Assembly (NCBI RefSeq): GCF_000189635.1
Contig: NW_002476174.1
Coordinates: 62,001 to 126,000, forward strand
DNA: 64,000 bases
From: Tetrahymena thermophila SB210
Taxonomy: Eukaryota > Ciliophora > Oligohymenophorea > Hymenostomatida > Tetrahymenidae
Direction of reading: 5' to 3'
The notes under the pieces were generated by a model. It made no database searches, had not been told where the DNA came from, and was given only the letters and a program-made list of their open reading frames with translations. The translations under genes were made by a program, and so were the position numbers. Below are positions 25,772 to 36,483 of the stretch, one piece after another (position 1 is the stretch's first letter; every line of letters starts with the position of its first letter).

Positions 25772-26105
25772 TATTAAAGTCTTTTTATTTGTAAAATATG
25801 GATTTTGAGAGGGATTTTCGAAAGATGGTGTTTATTTAAACAGTAAATAAGCAAACTACATTTTTATTTATCTTCTAATATTAGTTTTATTGTGTATCAT
25901 ATTTACTTGTAGAAAATTGTTAGTATTTTATATAATTAATTATGAGAAAAATTATAGCTTTGAGAAACAATTTTATAATTATTTGTATAACTATCATTAT
26001 ATTATCATTTTTATATTATTGGTTTTATTATTATTATTATTATTTTTTTTAATAAAATTAATATTTCATTAATCTGCACAACTTCTTCAAAAGTTTTCTT
26101 TTTTT
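25772..26105. other. Spacer with a TTA/TAT microsatellite
   Basis: Convergent 3' flanks. Around 26020-26045 there is a pure run of TTA/TAT triplets followed by an oligo-T tract, a simple repeat with no coding sense. Confidence 0.6.
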
Positions 26106-29100
26106 TCACTATTACTAAGAAGGATTCATGCATTAAGTTACTTTTTTAGTACTTGATTTTATGAGTTGAGCTTGCTTTTGTTTGATATCCTCATTATTTG
26201 TTGGAGAGATACTTTTTGAAATAGATGATATATTTAGAGTCTAATTGAGTAAAGTTTATGACTTTATGCTTGAAGATCTAGCTTAGATATTTTGAGTATC
26301 GTTTGACTAAGTTATGGTACATTTCTCATCTTTTAAGGTGTGATTTGAAGAATTATGATTTGAACCTCTTGAATAAATAGACTCTTTACTTTAAGATTTT
26401 TCATATTATTGCTTTGGGGTATTAGCTTAGTTCTCTTATTCATTAGATGAAAGTTATGCGTTAATATTTTCAGGAGATTTGCTTCTTTGATCTGCTGAGC
26501 TACTGCTATTGGATACCTTACGGACTTCATCCCTCTAAAAATTAATTTATTTAATTTATTTTTTTTGAATTTAATAGTAATAAATTTTACTTGATTCTTT
26601 AAAAGCTATTCTAAAGCTATTACTTCATTTTTAGGGAGTATAACAGGCTTTAGCTTCTTATCCTATTTTTAAATTTTTTTAGCTTTATTTTATACTTTTA
26701 ATAAATTTTACTTTTTAATTCATGACGCTAGAGTGCTAAAAGTGATGTATAAGCGCATTACGGCCTTGAAGTCTAGCATAATAGAGCAAGCAAACCTAAA
26801 TTTAAAAAAGTAAAAAAATTTAATTAGTTTACATAAAAATATGCAATTTACTTTTTCACTGTTGAATTTTGCCCACTTCTGGTTATGAAACTCTTCATAA
26901 AAATTTTTTATAAATTCTGGATCTATGAAGTTTATAAATGCATACCCGACGTTGCATTTGTTCTATTTATTTTTAAAAATTTTATTAAGTTTTATTATTA
27001 AATTTTAACTTTTGTATATTACCCTAAAATCTATAGGAAGATAAAAAAAGTCATAAGTTTTTGAATGATTTTAATCAATTTTTTCCATTAAAGCTTGTAA
27101 AGAATATTTGTTTGGAATATTTTTTATCATTACAGTAGTACGACTATCTTACTTTACCTATTTTTATTTTTAAGAAAATGAATTTGTTATAAATTTAAAT
27201 CTAAATATTTGTTTACATTATCTGGATTGATTAAGTAATTACTTTCTTCCTCTTGAGCTATTATTTTTCTTTTACGTGTTCCTTTAGAATTTTTCTTTTC
27301 AGCTTTCTTACTGCCTTTGGTTTAATCATCTGATTTCTGTTTCTTATCAGTTTCAGATTCATTATTTGAGTCATCAAAAAATTCACCATCAATTTTTTCA
27401 TCATCTTCTTCAAGAATTTAACTCTATTCTATCATATTATTAGTAATACTTCTTACTTTTCTTGAAAGTTATGAGAAAGTAGCTGAACTTGTGGTATCAT
27501 TTTTTTGTTAAGATTTAATAGCCGTACTGTTCTAAATAGAATTTCCATTATTTGAAATTGAATTATCATTCTACTAAATTTATTTAGAAGATTGAATACT
27601 ACCTGATTCAAATTTTTAATTGTTTAATATAGAAATATTAGAATAATTCTATGAGCCACCATTAGTCTTCGATGAGGTAGATAAATTTTTCCTATGGATT
27701 CCTTATGGTTTTGCTAAAAACTTTTATGGATAGTGTAGTAAGTTGCTTGTCTGATTTTATTACTACTAAATATTTTAATTTTGCTAGCTTTAGCTTCCTT
27801 ATTAAATTTAAGGAGAAAATTGAGGATGACTTATTTAGGTATTATTTTGTTAAGAATTTTGAGAGTAAAACTAAGATTAGCTTTATTAAGATGCTTATAT
27901 CTGACCATTTTATTTCTAGCTATCGTTAAAATTTTATTACTATTACTACTGCTATTATAGGATATGCAAGCTATCAGATTTATAAGTTCGAGATTTGTTT
28001 TAATCATCAATCTAACACTAAGAAGTGTAGTTTTGCTAAAAAGATGTATTTAAAGAGTTAATGCTAGAAAGATGGCAATTATTTTATGAAATACTATCAT
28101 TGCTCTTGTTGTGAATCATAGGACTAAACATAATCTCAGGTTAAGCATGATATGCTTAGCTTCCTTGAAAGCTTTAGTTATTGCTGTTACTGCTGTAGGA
28201 ATGCTAATTAATATGCGATTGCTGTAACTATGAAAGAATGAAAGAGTGTTGCTGCGATGAAGAGTTATTAGAGAAAGATAGATGTCTATGATGATGGTTA
28301 TAAAAATTGTTTTGCCCTTAGACGTAATGTTGAGGATAATGAAGTAAAATCATCGAATAATTATTATTCCCACCTCTTGGTGTAGTCGTGGCAGTGTTTT
28401 ACTATTATGATTATTATTATTAACTGTAATCGCTAACACTTAACTAGCTTAACTAGCGCGCTATTTTAGAATCATAATACATTATTGAATTATTATTGTT
28501 ATTATTTATTATACTATTATTGGTAGTGCTATTACTAGAACTGTTTTGATACGCTTAATGGGTAGAAATGCTATTTCTATTTCTATACACTCCTTAAGGA
28601 TTATTCTAGCTATTGTTATATTATGTAGTCTATTGTTAAGAAGGAGTGCAAGATCCTCCCATTTCATTAAAATTTAATATTTGAGAATTTTGAAGATTGC
28701 CTTATTAGATGAATGAGTTTTGTGAAGATTTATTTGTATTTCTAGGGGTAACATAAGAAGATTCCTATACAAGAGTTGATGAACAAGTGGAATCAAAAGT
28801 AGAATCAGATTATTTAGGCCTTTTGTTTTAAAAGAAGACACTATTATTTTGATTCATTTAGGTATTAGCTGATACCTATTATTGTAACTATTATTATTGC
28901 TAAGATTGTTACTAAATTAAAGCTTTGATTTTAGATTAATCCCCAAAAAATTGAAAAAAACTGTTTTCATTGATGTACTATTATTACTGCTATTATTATT
29001 GTTGTTATTGTTGCTACTATTGTTATTATTGTTATTGACCTTATTATAGCTACTGTGGTTGCTACTGCTAGCTTTTTCCTTGGTTAACTTGATTTTCTTA

Positions 29101-29190
29101 GACGTTTTAATTTAAAGTACTTCCTTCATTTAAATCACTCAATATGTTTTTGTTTGGTTGTACTGAATTAATTTTTTTACTTTCTATCAT
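26106..29190 (-). CDS. Mei2-like RNA-binding protein (C-terminal RRM_2)
   Basis: Six exons (27217-29190, 27023-27157, 26852-26962, 26712-26795, 26591-26662, 26106-26534), every junction phase 0, give 934 aa. Residues 1-640 are a disordered Q/N/S-rich region with a run of 19 Gln near residue 65, then an acidic-basic patch (EEDDEKIDGEFFDD, then KKAEKKNSKGTRKRK) that may be a nuclear signal. Residues about 665-770 are a clear Mei2-type RRM: TTVMIKNIPNKYS, YDFFYLPIDFR, NKCNVGYAFINFIDP, WAKFNSEK, YYARLQGRNALIHHFQ and SSVMN. The last about 165 residues are S/Q/N-rich. Mei2 proteins bind RNA through this RRM; in fission yeast Mei2 switches cells into meiosis, and plant relatives act in meiosis and development. 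A meiotic or developmental RNA regulator is therefore a fair inference. Only one RRM is present. Confidence 0.9.
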
Positions 29191-29532
29191 TTTTAAAAAA
29201 TTAGAATTAAAATTTGAATTTATTTTTCAATCAAAACTAAAAAAAGCATTTTCTATTTTAATTACCATAAATCATTATTTATATTGTTATTTAATCCTAA
29301 TTTTTTGAATATGTTAATTATCAATTAAATTGGGTAGATTATTAAATTTGAGAAAAATATAATTATCAATCAATATGTAATTTAAACAAAAAATTTATAT
29401 ATTTGTTTGTTTATGTGATTAGAAAATAAACAACAACTTTTTACTATTGTATTCACTAAATTATGATTCTTTTATCAATTTTGGTATTATAAAAATCAAT
29501 ATTATTTACTTAATTATTTATGGTGATTAAAG
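29191..29532. other. Spacer upstream of the Mei2-like gene
   Basis: 342 bases of AT-rich DNA between two genes on the same strand. It must carry the promoter of the Mei2-like gene; no element is recognised. Confidence 0.5.
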
Positions 29533-30605
29533 TCATTATATTTTTAAATTTCCAAAAAAATTTTCTAAGAAAGCATGACAAAAATGTTTCAATAAAAATT
29601 TGTGAATATACATAACCATTTGATAGGAATTCACATATAAAAATGCTAATAAAACTTTACTTGCATGTAGCATAAACCCTCTTGCAGTTGAACTTAAAAT
29701 AGCCTAAGAAGGAGTCACTGAAGCTGTGTTTGATTGATTTAATGCTTTTGCAGTTGTCTAATTCTAGTAATAATTCTATAGATTTGTACCAGAATTCTAT
29801 TGTTATAGCTAAGACTGTTATGATGAACTTGCTTATCCCATTTGCATAGACATAGGAAAATTTTATTATACAGAATTTAAGAGAATAGGTTGATTCAAAT
29901 GAATTTGAGACTAATTTTATTTAGATCTGCGGATATTCTCATACTGCTTTGAACCTGAATTCATACGATTCTTAGCAGCAATTTATGCTCCATTATTTAA
30001 ATGGCTGTTTCCCATATAATTCCTTTCTTGAGTTTACTTGTTGAAGCAATCAACCACTTTATTATAATTTTATAATTAATCATTCCAAATACTTAAATTT
30101 TGTTCTCCTTCTTCTGGTTGATCAATTTGATCAAAACCCACTAATAAAACACTATTAACTATATTTATATATAAAACAAATTTAATTATTTCATTTTTAT
30201 TCTACTTATTTGATTATAAATTTATATATTCATGTTGTTATTGCTTAAAATTCCTTCATTCTTTAAACTAATTTTTGCAAAAATGCTTTGCTCATTATTC
30301 AATGAATTTGGTTCTTTATAAAAAGATTTCGCTTTAAATTCTATATTCTGTTCTTAAATAAGTTTGATAAAATATTTTTTCACTTGAAACAAGAATTATT
30401 TTGGTATTTCTGCATTAAAATTTCTGTTTAATAACAATCTTTAAATATAAAGTAAGCAAGGGATTTTTTCCTCCTTATTGTTAATTAAAAGTCAATAACA
30501 TATTGTTAAAGAGAAAAGTATAAACAATAAGAATATTTAAAGAGAAATGGCGTGATTACAATCAACATTCTATCTCAGTTGATCCGGTCTGGAAGACTGC
30601 GACAT
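29533..30605 (-). CDS. Q/N-rich protein of unknown function (ends uncertain)
   Basis: The core is solid: exon 30206-30473 (EEKIPCLLYIQRLLLNRNF, then AEIPKQFLFQVKKYFIKLI) spliced over intron 30141-30205 to exon 29533-30140 (MGFDQIDQPEEGEQ, then a Q/N/S-rich stretch). My start at 30605 uses a short exon 30567-30605 (MSQSSRPDQLRQN) and a GTTGAT donor, which is weak. A competing upstream frame also looks coding (see findings). At the C-terminus, after STARGFMLHA the sequence looks intergenic, so an intron or earlier end is likely. The model gives 304 aa: a helical N-terminal third, then disorder. The family is not recognised. It lies upstream of the Mei2-like gene on the same strand, 342 bases away. 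Confidence 0.5.
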
Positions 30606-31533
30606 GATCTATGAGATTAAATGTTTTTATAGAGCTGGGTGAGTGAGTTGAGATTAGTTAGAAGTTCCCTAATGGTTTTGAAGTTTTGATAATAGATTTT
30701 TAGTATTTTACACCTGTCCTAATGCTAAGACCTTTTTGATTGATTTTGATGTTTTGTTAAGAGTTTATTTGTTTTCTTTATATATTTAAATGACCAATCA
30801 CAAACAATTGAAAATAATAAAAATTTGTGAAATTTTCTTTCTTTCTTTTAACTCTTTTACCTTTAATTTCTTTCACAATTTTGAGATTAAGTCAATCAAT
30901 TAATATGTAAAATTTGTTTGCAAAATTTCATTATAGTTTTTTGATTTCAAACCAATACAATCTATACTAAATTATTGCATAAATTTTTAAATTGAATTCG
31001 CAATAAGCTTTTTCTGACTAAAAAAAAAAAAATTAAAAAATCAAATGATTCTAATTAAATTCTATTAAGAATTTCTTTCTTCAAGCTTCACGATTTTTTA
31101 TGTATATTTATTTCATATTTAGTATACTATTCAACCTAAACTAGAAATATTAATAATTTATGTTTTCAAATTTTTTCTATTATAGTATTTAAAACTATAA
31201 AAATAACAACTTACAATTTATGCTAAGAAATATTTTTAGACAGTAGATGGACATAATAATAAATAATTTTTATAAAAAAATTTTTAGCAATAAATAAAAA
31301 AATAGATAAACCTATTTTAAAAAATTGCGGTCATTGTTTTTATTATAGAAACACAGTAATTACTTTAAAAAAACACCAATTTTTTTAGCTCAATACAAGC
31401 GTTATTCTCATTAATTATTTTACTCAACTAAACAAAGCAATTTGATTTAAATTGCTTAATAAAATTTATCAATTTATTTGACATACTTGCTTAATAGAAA
31501 TGTATTTATACATTATGAGATAAAATTGTTTTT
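30606..31533. other. Intergenic region with a GC-rich patch at its left end
   Basis: Bases 30606-30760 continue the GC-rich island of the previous gene and may contain an unmodelled 5' exon (frame ending VAVFQTGSTEIEC on the minus strand). The rest is AT-rich and featureless. Confidence 0.4.
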
Positions 31534-31905
31534 TCACTTTATAAATGAAATCAAATTTTTTTTTTTTTTTGAGGTTTTATTTTTCAGGAGTTTTTAATTC
31601 AGTAATTTGATTATATTTGTATAATTCTACTTTATTTATTATATTTCAAAATTTTTAGTTCGTATTAAAATAATTTGAATTTCAATTTCTATTAAAGTCT
31701 TTTGCTTGAATTCAAAACGAAGTTTTTGATTAATCGCATTATCTATGAATAATTTTAAATATTCAATAATTACCATATAATAAATAGGAAAGAATTCTTC
31801 TAATTTTCTTTTTGATCACAAAAATATTTCATTTTGATTTAAACAAATTTTCCAAATTAAATCTCTAAATTAATCTCTCATCATATTTTGAATATTTCTT
31901 AGCAT
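31534..31905 (-). other. Doubtful small locus with an in-frame TGA
   Basis: From ATG 31905 (MLRNIQNMMRDQFRDLIWKI) one frame runs to a TGA at 31816-31818. The same frame then continues SKRKLEEFFPIYYMVIIEY, then LKLFIDNAINQKLRFEFKQ and KTLIEIEIQIILIRTKNF, to TGA 31534-31536. An ATG at 31776 could start an 80-aa product by itself. A 45-nt intron (31800-31844) removing the TGA is possible but its donor, GTTTAA, is poor. The central helices have the spacing of a small histone-fold protein such as CENP-X, but I cannot establish that. A 14-A lysine run near the end weakens the case for the C-terminus. Confidence 0.3.
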
Positions 31906-32387
31906 TTTAAAGTAAGCAATTTCTTATATTTATTTATTTAATGATAGACTTTTAAATGCTGATATTAAATATAAATTAGATATTTTTTATAATTAATTTG
32001 TATTTATCAGAGAAAGCAATATAGATTGTATAGATTTTCATTTGGAAATAAAGTAAGTAGAAATTACAACAAATTAAATTTGTTGGAAATTTATATGCTC
32101 TTTATTTTATTTGATATTTGATAAATATATTTTTTATAATAAATTGATATGGCATGAAAACATAATATATTTCATTTTTTACATAATTATTTTATTCATA
32201 TAATTATCTTCTAGTAATCGAGCTTTGAAATAGGATTTAATTAGAGGAATATTAATAACATTTTAAAAATAAAATCTATTTAAAGACATAGTAATATAAA
32301 ATCAGTATAAAAAAACATTGATTAGTAAGTTAATTTTAGTTAAAATTATATAATGGGTAGGACTATAATAGTAACAGCCTTCTTAGA
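31906..32387. other. AT-rich spacer
   Basis: No codon-like or structured sequence is visible. Confidence 0.5.
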
Positions 32388-32612
32388 TCAGTGTAAAAAT
32401 CTAACTACAATCTTTTCCTCAGGATAGATATTATAGAATCTGCTTGAATCTTCTGGATCTACCATTCTTTCGAAATCTGTTGGTTGAATGACATCTCTAT
32501 GAGCTTTAGAATTATTTGAGTTTGTTCTTTTATTAACCCAAAGCTTAAAGAAAACAAATGAAGATATGAAGATACCAGCTTCAATACCTCCCTTTTAAAT
32601 CAAGCTATTCAT
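32388..32612 (-). CDS. 74-aa single-pass membrane protein, unknown
   Basis: A single exon of 75 codons from ATG 32612. Residues 1-8 are MNSLIQKG, followed by one hydrophobic helix (IEAGIFISSFVFFKLWV, residues 10-26), a basic flank (NKRT) and a hydrophilic tail (RDVIQPTDFERMVDPED ... EEKIVVRFLH). GC content and codon quality are well above the flanks. Size and plan fit a small accessory subunit of a mitochondrial or ER membrane complex, but no family motif is recognised and that is only a guess. The gene is divergent from the AP-3 beta gene, with 788 bases between them. Confidence 0.7.
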
Positions 32613-33400
32613 TTTTGTAATTGTTTTTTTACTAAGTAATTTAGTATTTTTTTGATGTTTTTTTCAATTGATATATTTTTTTCTTTAAAATTATTATATG
32701 ATATACCCAATCTCACTTTGATTTATTTCTTAATCAATTGCAAAAGGATGCCTAATTAAACATTAATTTTAATGTATCTAAGCAAGTGTAATTTTTGTTA
32801 GTCTACATAGAAGCATAAGAAATTATCTAACATTATAATAATAAAGCTATCAATTTACATACAAGAATTCTAAATATTTTGGGCAAACACATTTTTAATA
32901 ATGTAAAACTAAAAGAAAAAACAAAAAATATTTTAAAAATAAATTAAGTCTTATTTCAAAAATAATAAATCAAATTAAAATAGCTTTTAAAATAATAATG
33001 CTCAATATTGTAAACAATTTTAATTTCTTTTTTAAAAATTAAGCATGTTGAAAATAATATAAATAATTACTACTTTAGCCAATAAATATCAATAAAAGGC
33101 TTTTTAAGTATGTTAAAGAAATTAGTTAAATTATTTTTTATCCAAGCATTTTATATTATATCATTAAAAAACTGTTTTAAGTATTTAAAAGATCAATGAA
33201 TTTTTATCGTATTTTACATTACTTTAATTTTTAAGATACTATTTTTTACAAAAGACCTAAAAAATTAAAAACGTATCTTCACTTTTTGATAAATTATTCT
33301 GATTAAAGGTTATCAAGCAAAAGAAGAGAAAAATATATAATAAACAATTAAAAAACTTAAATTAATTAGATAAGTAAAAAAGCAGTCTTAAAGTCAATTA
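32613..33400. other. Divergent intergenic region
   Basis: 5' flanks of the 74-aa membrane protein and the AP-3 beta gene. AT-rich; no recognisable element. Confidence 0.5.
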
Positions 33401-36198
33401 ATGATAATGAACATTAAGTTCTTATAGCAAATCCCTCAATTAGCTCTTTAAACAAAGGAGAAGGTCAAATCAAAAATTGATCAATTAAAGAAAGAAGATT
33501 CAAAGTATTTAACTAGCAGCAATATGAGTCGTGATTAGATCATCAAAGGGCTTGAATCTAAAAATTCTTAAAAAGTGTTAGATTCATTAAAAAGGTTATT
33601 AGCCGTAACTAAAATAATTTATTTCTAATTCATAAAAAATAGATATAAATTTCAATTAATATTAAAATAATATGTTTAATATATTTTTTATAAAAAGCTA
33701 TCCATCTTAGGGAAAAGCATTAGCAAGTATGTGAATAAGGTTATTCTACTTTTAGCTAATCCAGACATAGAAATTAAGCGTATTATTTACATTTTATTGA
33801 CAGAAATCAGTTATGAAAATCCAAACTGTGATGAACTTCTTATGTGTATCAGCCCACTTTTGAAATAAATAGCTAGCAATATTCCTTCTGTAATAAAAGG
33901 AGATACATTAAAAACTCTTTGCTCTTTAACTATCCAAGAAATGAAGCCAATGCTAATTAAAACTCTCTAAAAATTACATGTTGATAAAAGTCCATATGTC
34001 AAAAAAATATCAGCACTAACTCTTATACAATTCTTTTTAAGCAAAGATATTGAAGAAGAAGAAGTTGATGCTCTTTATAGTTTTCTTTTGAAAGATGTAC
34101 CTTTCTTAAAAGGATGTGTTTTGCACTTATCAAGACAAGTAAGTTTTTTTATAATGAATCAATTTATCAGCAATCCAATTTTAAAATGCAGCAAAAATAA
34201 CTAAATTTTGTATTATTATATTAGCTTTAGACTTAAGGAGATAATTTAGAGTTTTTACATTATCATTTTAGAAGAGTATGCAAAGAAATTCATACGTATA
34301 CTGTTTATGATATTGTACTTAATCTTTAAATGATAAATAAGTATGCTTTAATGTATTTGCAATATGAATAATAAGTCTAGTTAGAGCAACAAGCATAAGC
34401 ATAAGCAGCGGCTGTTGAAGAAAATAAGAAATAAAAACTATCATCAATTAAAAAGATCCATCCAGACCTTTAACTTTTATACAATGTTTGCACTCGCTTA
34501 TTATATTCTTCATATCCCTCTGTCATACTAGAAGTAGCTCACATAGCTATAGATTTTCCTTAACCCGAGCTCTTAAGTAAGGTAAGTTATCATCTTTGAG
34601 TAATAAATGTTATAATAATATTTTGGTATTTAATAAAATTAAAACATTAGGTAGCAAAAGCTCTTTTGAGATTTGTAAATATAAATTCAGACTCAAAACT
34701 TATAATTTTGTAAGCAATAGAATATTTTAGTATTAAGTATCCTTAATACTTCAAAAATAGTTTTAGAACTCTTTTTGTCACTTAGCTTGAGAAAGTGTAA
34801 TTTAAATATTTCAAAAACATATATTTTGTTTGAAGTGAATATTAATTTTTCCTTGTAAAATACAAGATATTGCAAAGTCAAAAAAATTGAAATTTTATAT
34901 CATATCGTAGATGATTTAAATGTTGGACATATTTTAGATGAGCTAAACTATTAAATTAGATCTCCTTCCTTCGATGTAAGCATAGCTGCTATTAATTGTA
35001 TTAAAAAGATTGCAATTAAGCAAAATAAATTCTTTGGAAAATGCATTAAATCTCTTACTAGCTTGTTGAAAACAGCTAATTAGTAGCTCATAGAAGTTTT
35101 AGTTAAAGCACTTAGCGAGCTCATTTAACAAGTAAAATGATTGAAATTTATCACAAGCAATTAATATTATTTTAAAACTAGAATATAAATGTATACTATC
35201 CTATTCTTTCATATACCTTTGAATACTACTAACAAATTAATAATCCACTCATTAAAGAAAGAGTTATAATTTAGATTTCTCAGTTCTGCTAAGAAATTCC
35301 ATCGATTTGTTTAGACTACTACAGAATTCTTTTACAAAGCTATACTAAAGAGCACGATATTGTTAAACTTTAAGTAAAGAGCACTTTAAACTACATTTTA
35401 ATAAAATAGATTTTATTTTTAAAAGATAGGTAATTTAGGATTTAAGCTTTTGTGTATATTTGACTAAAATCATGAGCTCTTTTAGAAGCTTGTTGAATTT
35501 TTCAAATATAACTTGAACCTTGGAATTAATGATAGATCTTTCAAAGTAAGAGACAGAATGAGATTTATTAAAGCAATTACAATTGGTAATGAAGTATCAG
35601 ATATTAGCTCTTATGAAGCATAAAAATTGAAAGAGAATTTAAATAAAATACACACTTAAAAATTAGTCGATTTATCAACAAATCACGTTTCTGAACTATT
35701 TAATAGCAATGAGGGGTAAATATAACAAATATCAACAGAAAATCAACTAGAATACCTAGGTGAATAATAAGCTCGTTCTTTTGGTTTACTAACAAATGAA
35801 GGATTCAGAATTGGCACAATATCATCAATTGTATATTTATTTTTTTCTTAGTAAAAAGTTAATATATTTTAATATGTTAATAGCTAAAAATAAGATACGA
35901 AGGATATTCTAACTTTGAAATATATTCTACATAAATAGCAAAGGAGTCAACAGATTAGAGGAGAAGTGAAGCAGAAACTTAGGAAAAGCTATAAAAAGAA
36001 CAGTAGATTTAAGAAAAGCTGTAAAAATAAAAAGAAATTGCAGAAGCATAGGCTGAAGAAGAAAAAGTTGTATCATAAGTTAAACCTAATCCAGAAGCCA
36101 AGTAGAATCAAATTAAAAAATAAGTTTAAAGCGATTTATTAAATCACTATCAGGACAGTCTCAAAAAAACTCTTAGCGATTTTTTCGAAGACGATTGA
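33401..36198 (+). CDS. AP-3 complex beta subunit (trunk only)
   Basis: Eight exons: 33401-33604, 33698-34138, 34225-34581, 34651-34796, 34867-35131, 35182-35373, 35447-35830, 35884-36198; 767 aa. Beta adaptins form half of the AP heterotetramer that sorts membrane cargo; AP-3 serves lysosome-related organelles. The Adaptin_N solenoid spans about residues 20-640: QIIKGLESKNSQKVLDSLKR, NPDIEIKRIIYILL, DKSPYVKKISALTLIQFF, SYPSVILEVAHIAIDF, KVKKIEILYHIVDDLNV, and KYNLNLGINDRSFKVRDRMRF, which closely matches the AP-3 beta word YDxNYDIRDRxRF. Human AP3B continues for over 300 residues with an acidic hinge and ear; here the trunk ends in a short Q/E/K helix and LSDFFEDD. The splice at 35374 was chosen because the intron-free reading hits TGA and the spliced version restores family spacing. 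AP-3 rather than AP-1/2/4 is my best reading. Confidence 0.82.
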
Positions 36199-36483
36199 AA
36201 GATTTTTTAAAAAGTTTGTCTTTAATAAAATAATTTATATGTTTGTATAGTCAATTAATGCGTTTATCTGTATATCAATTTAAAATTTTAATTATTTTTA
36301 AATTAATAGAGAATATTTTAAAAATAAAATTAAAAATTTTTAATTTGATTAAATATTTTAATAACTTTTTTTTCATAATTAATCTATGAATAAACTAAAA
36401 ATCTTATTTGAAAAATAATTAAAAAAAAAAATTAAGATATTTGAAATATTCTGATTAATAATTAAGTTAAAAAATTGATTTTG

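Noticed and set aside
26015-26060. TTA/TAT microsatellite as a possible coding Leu or Tyr run
   Set aside because: Simple repeat in a convergent spacer with no frame support.
31558-31573. Long T run as a terminator or retroposon poly(A) tail
   Set aside because: Homopolymers of this length are frequent here and no target-site duplication or retroposed gene is seen next to it.
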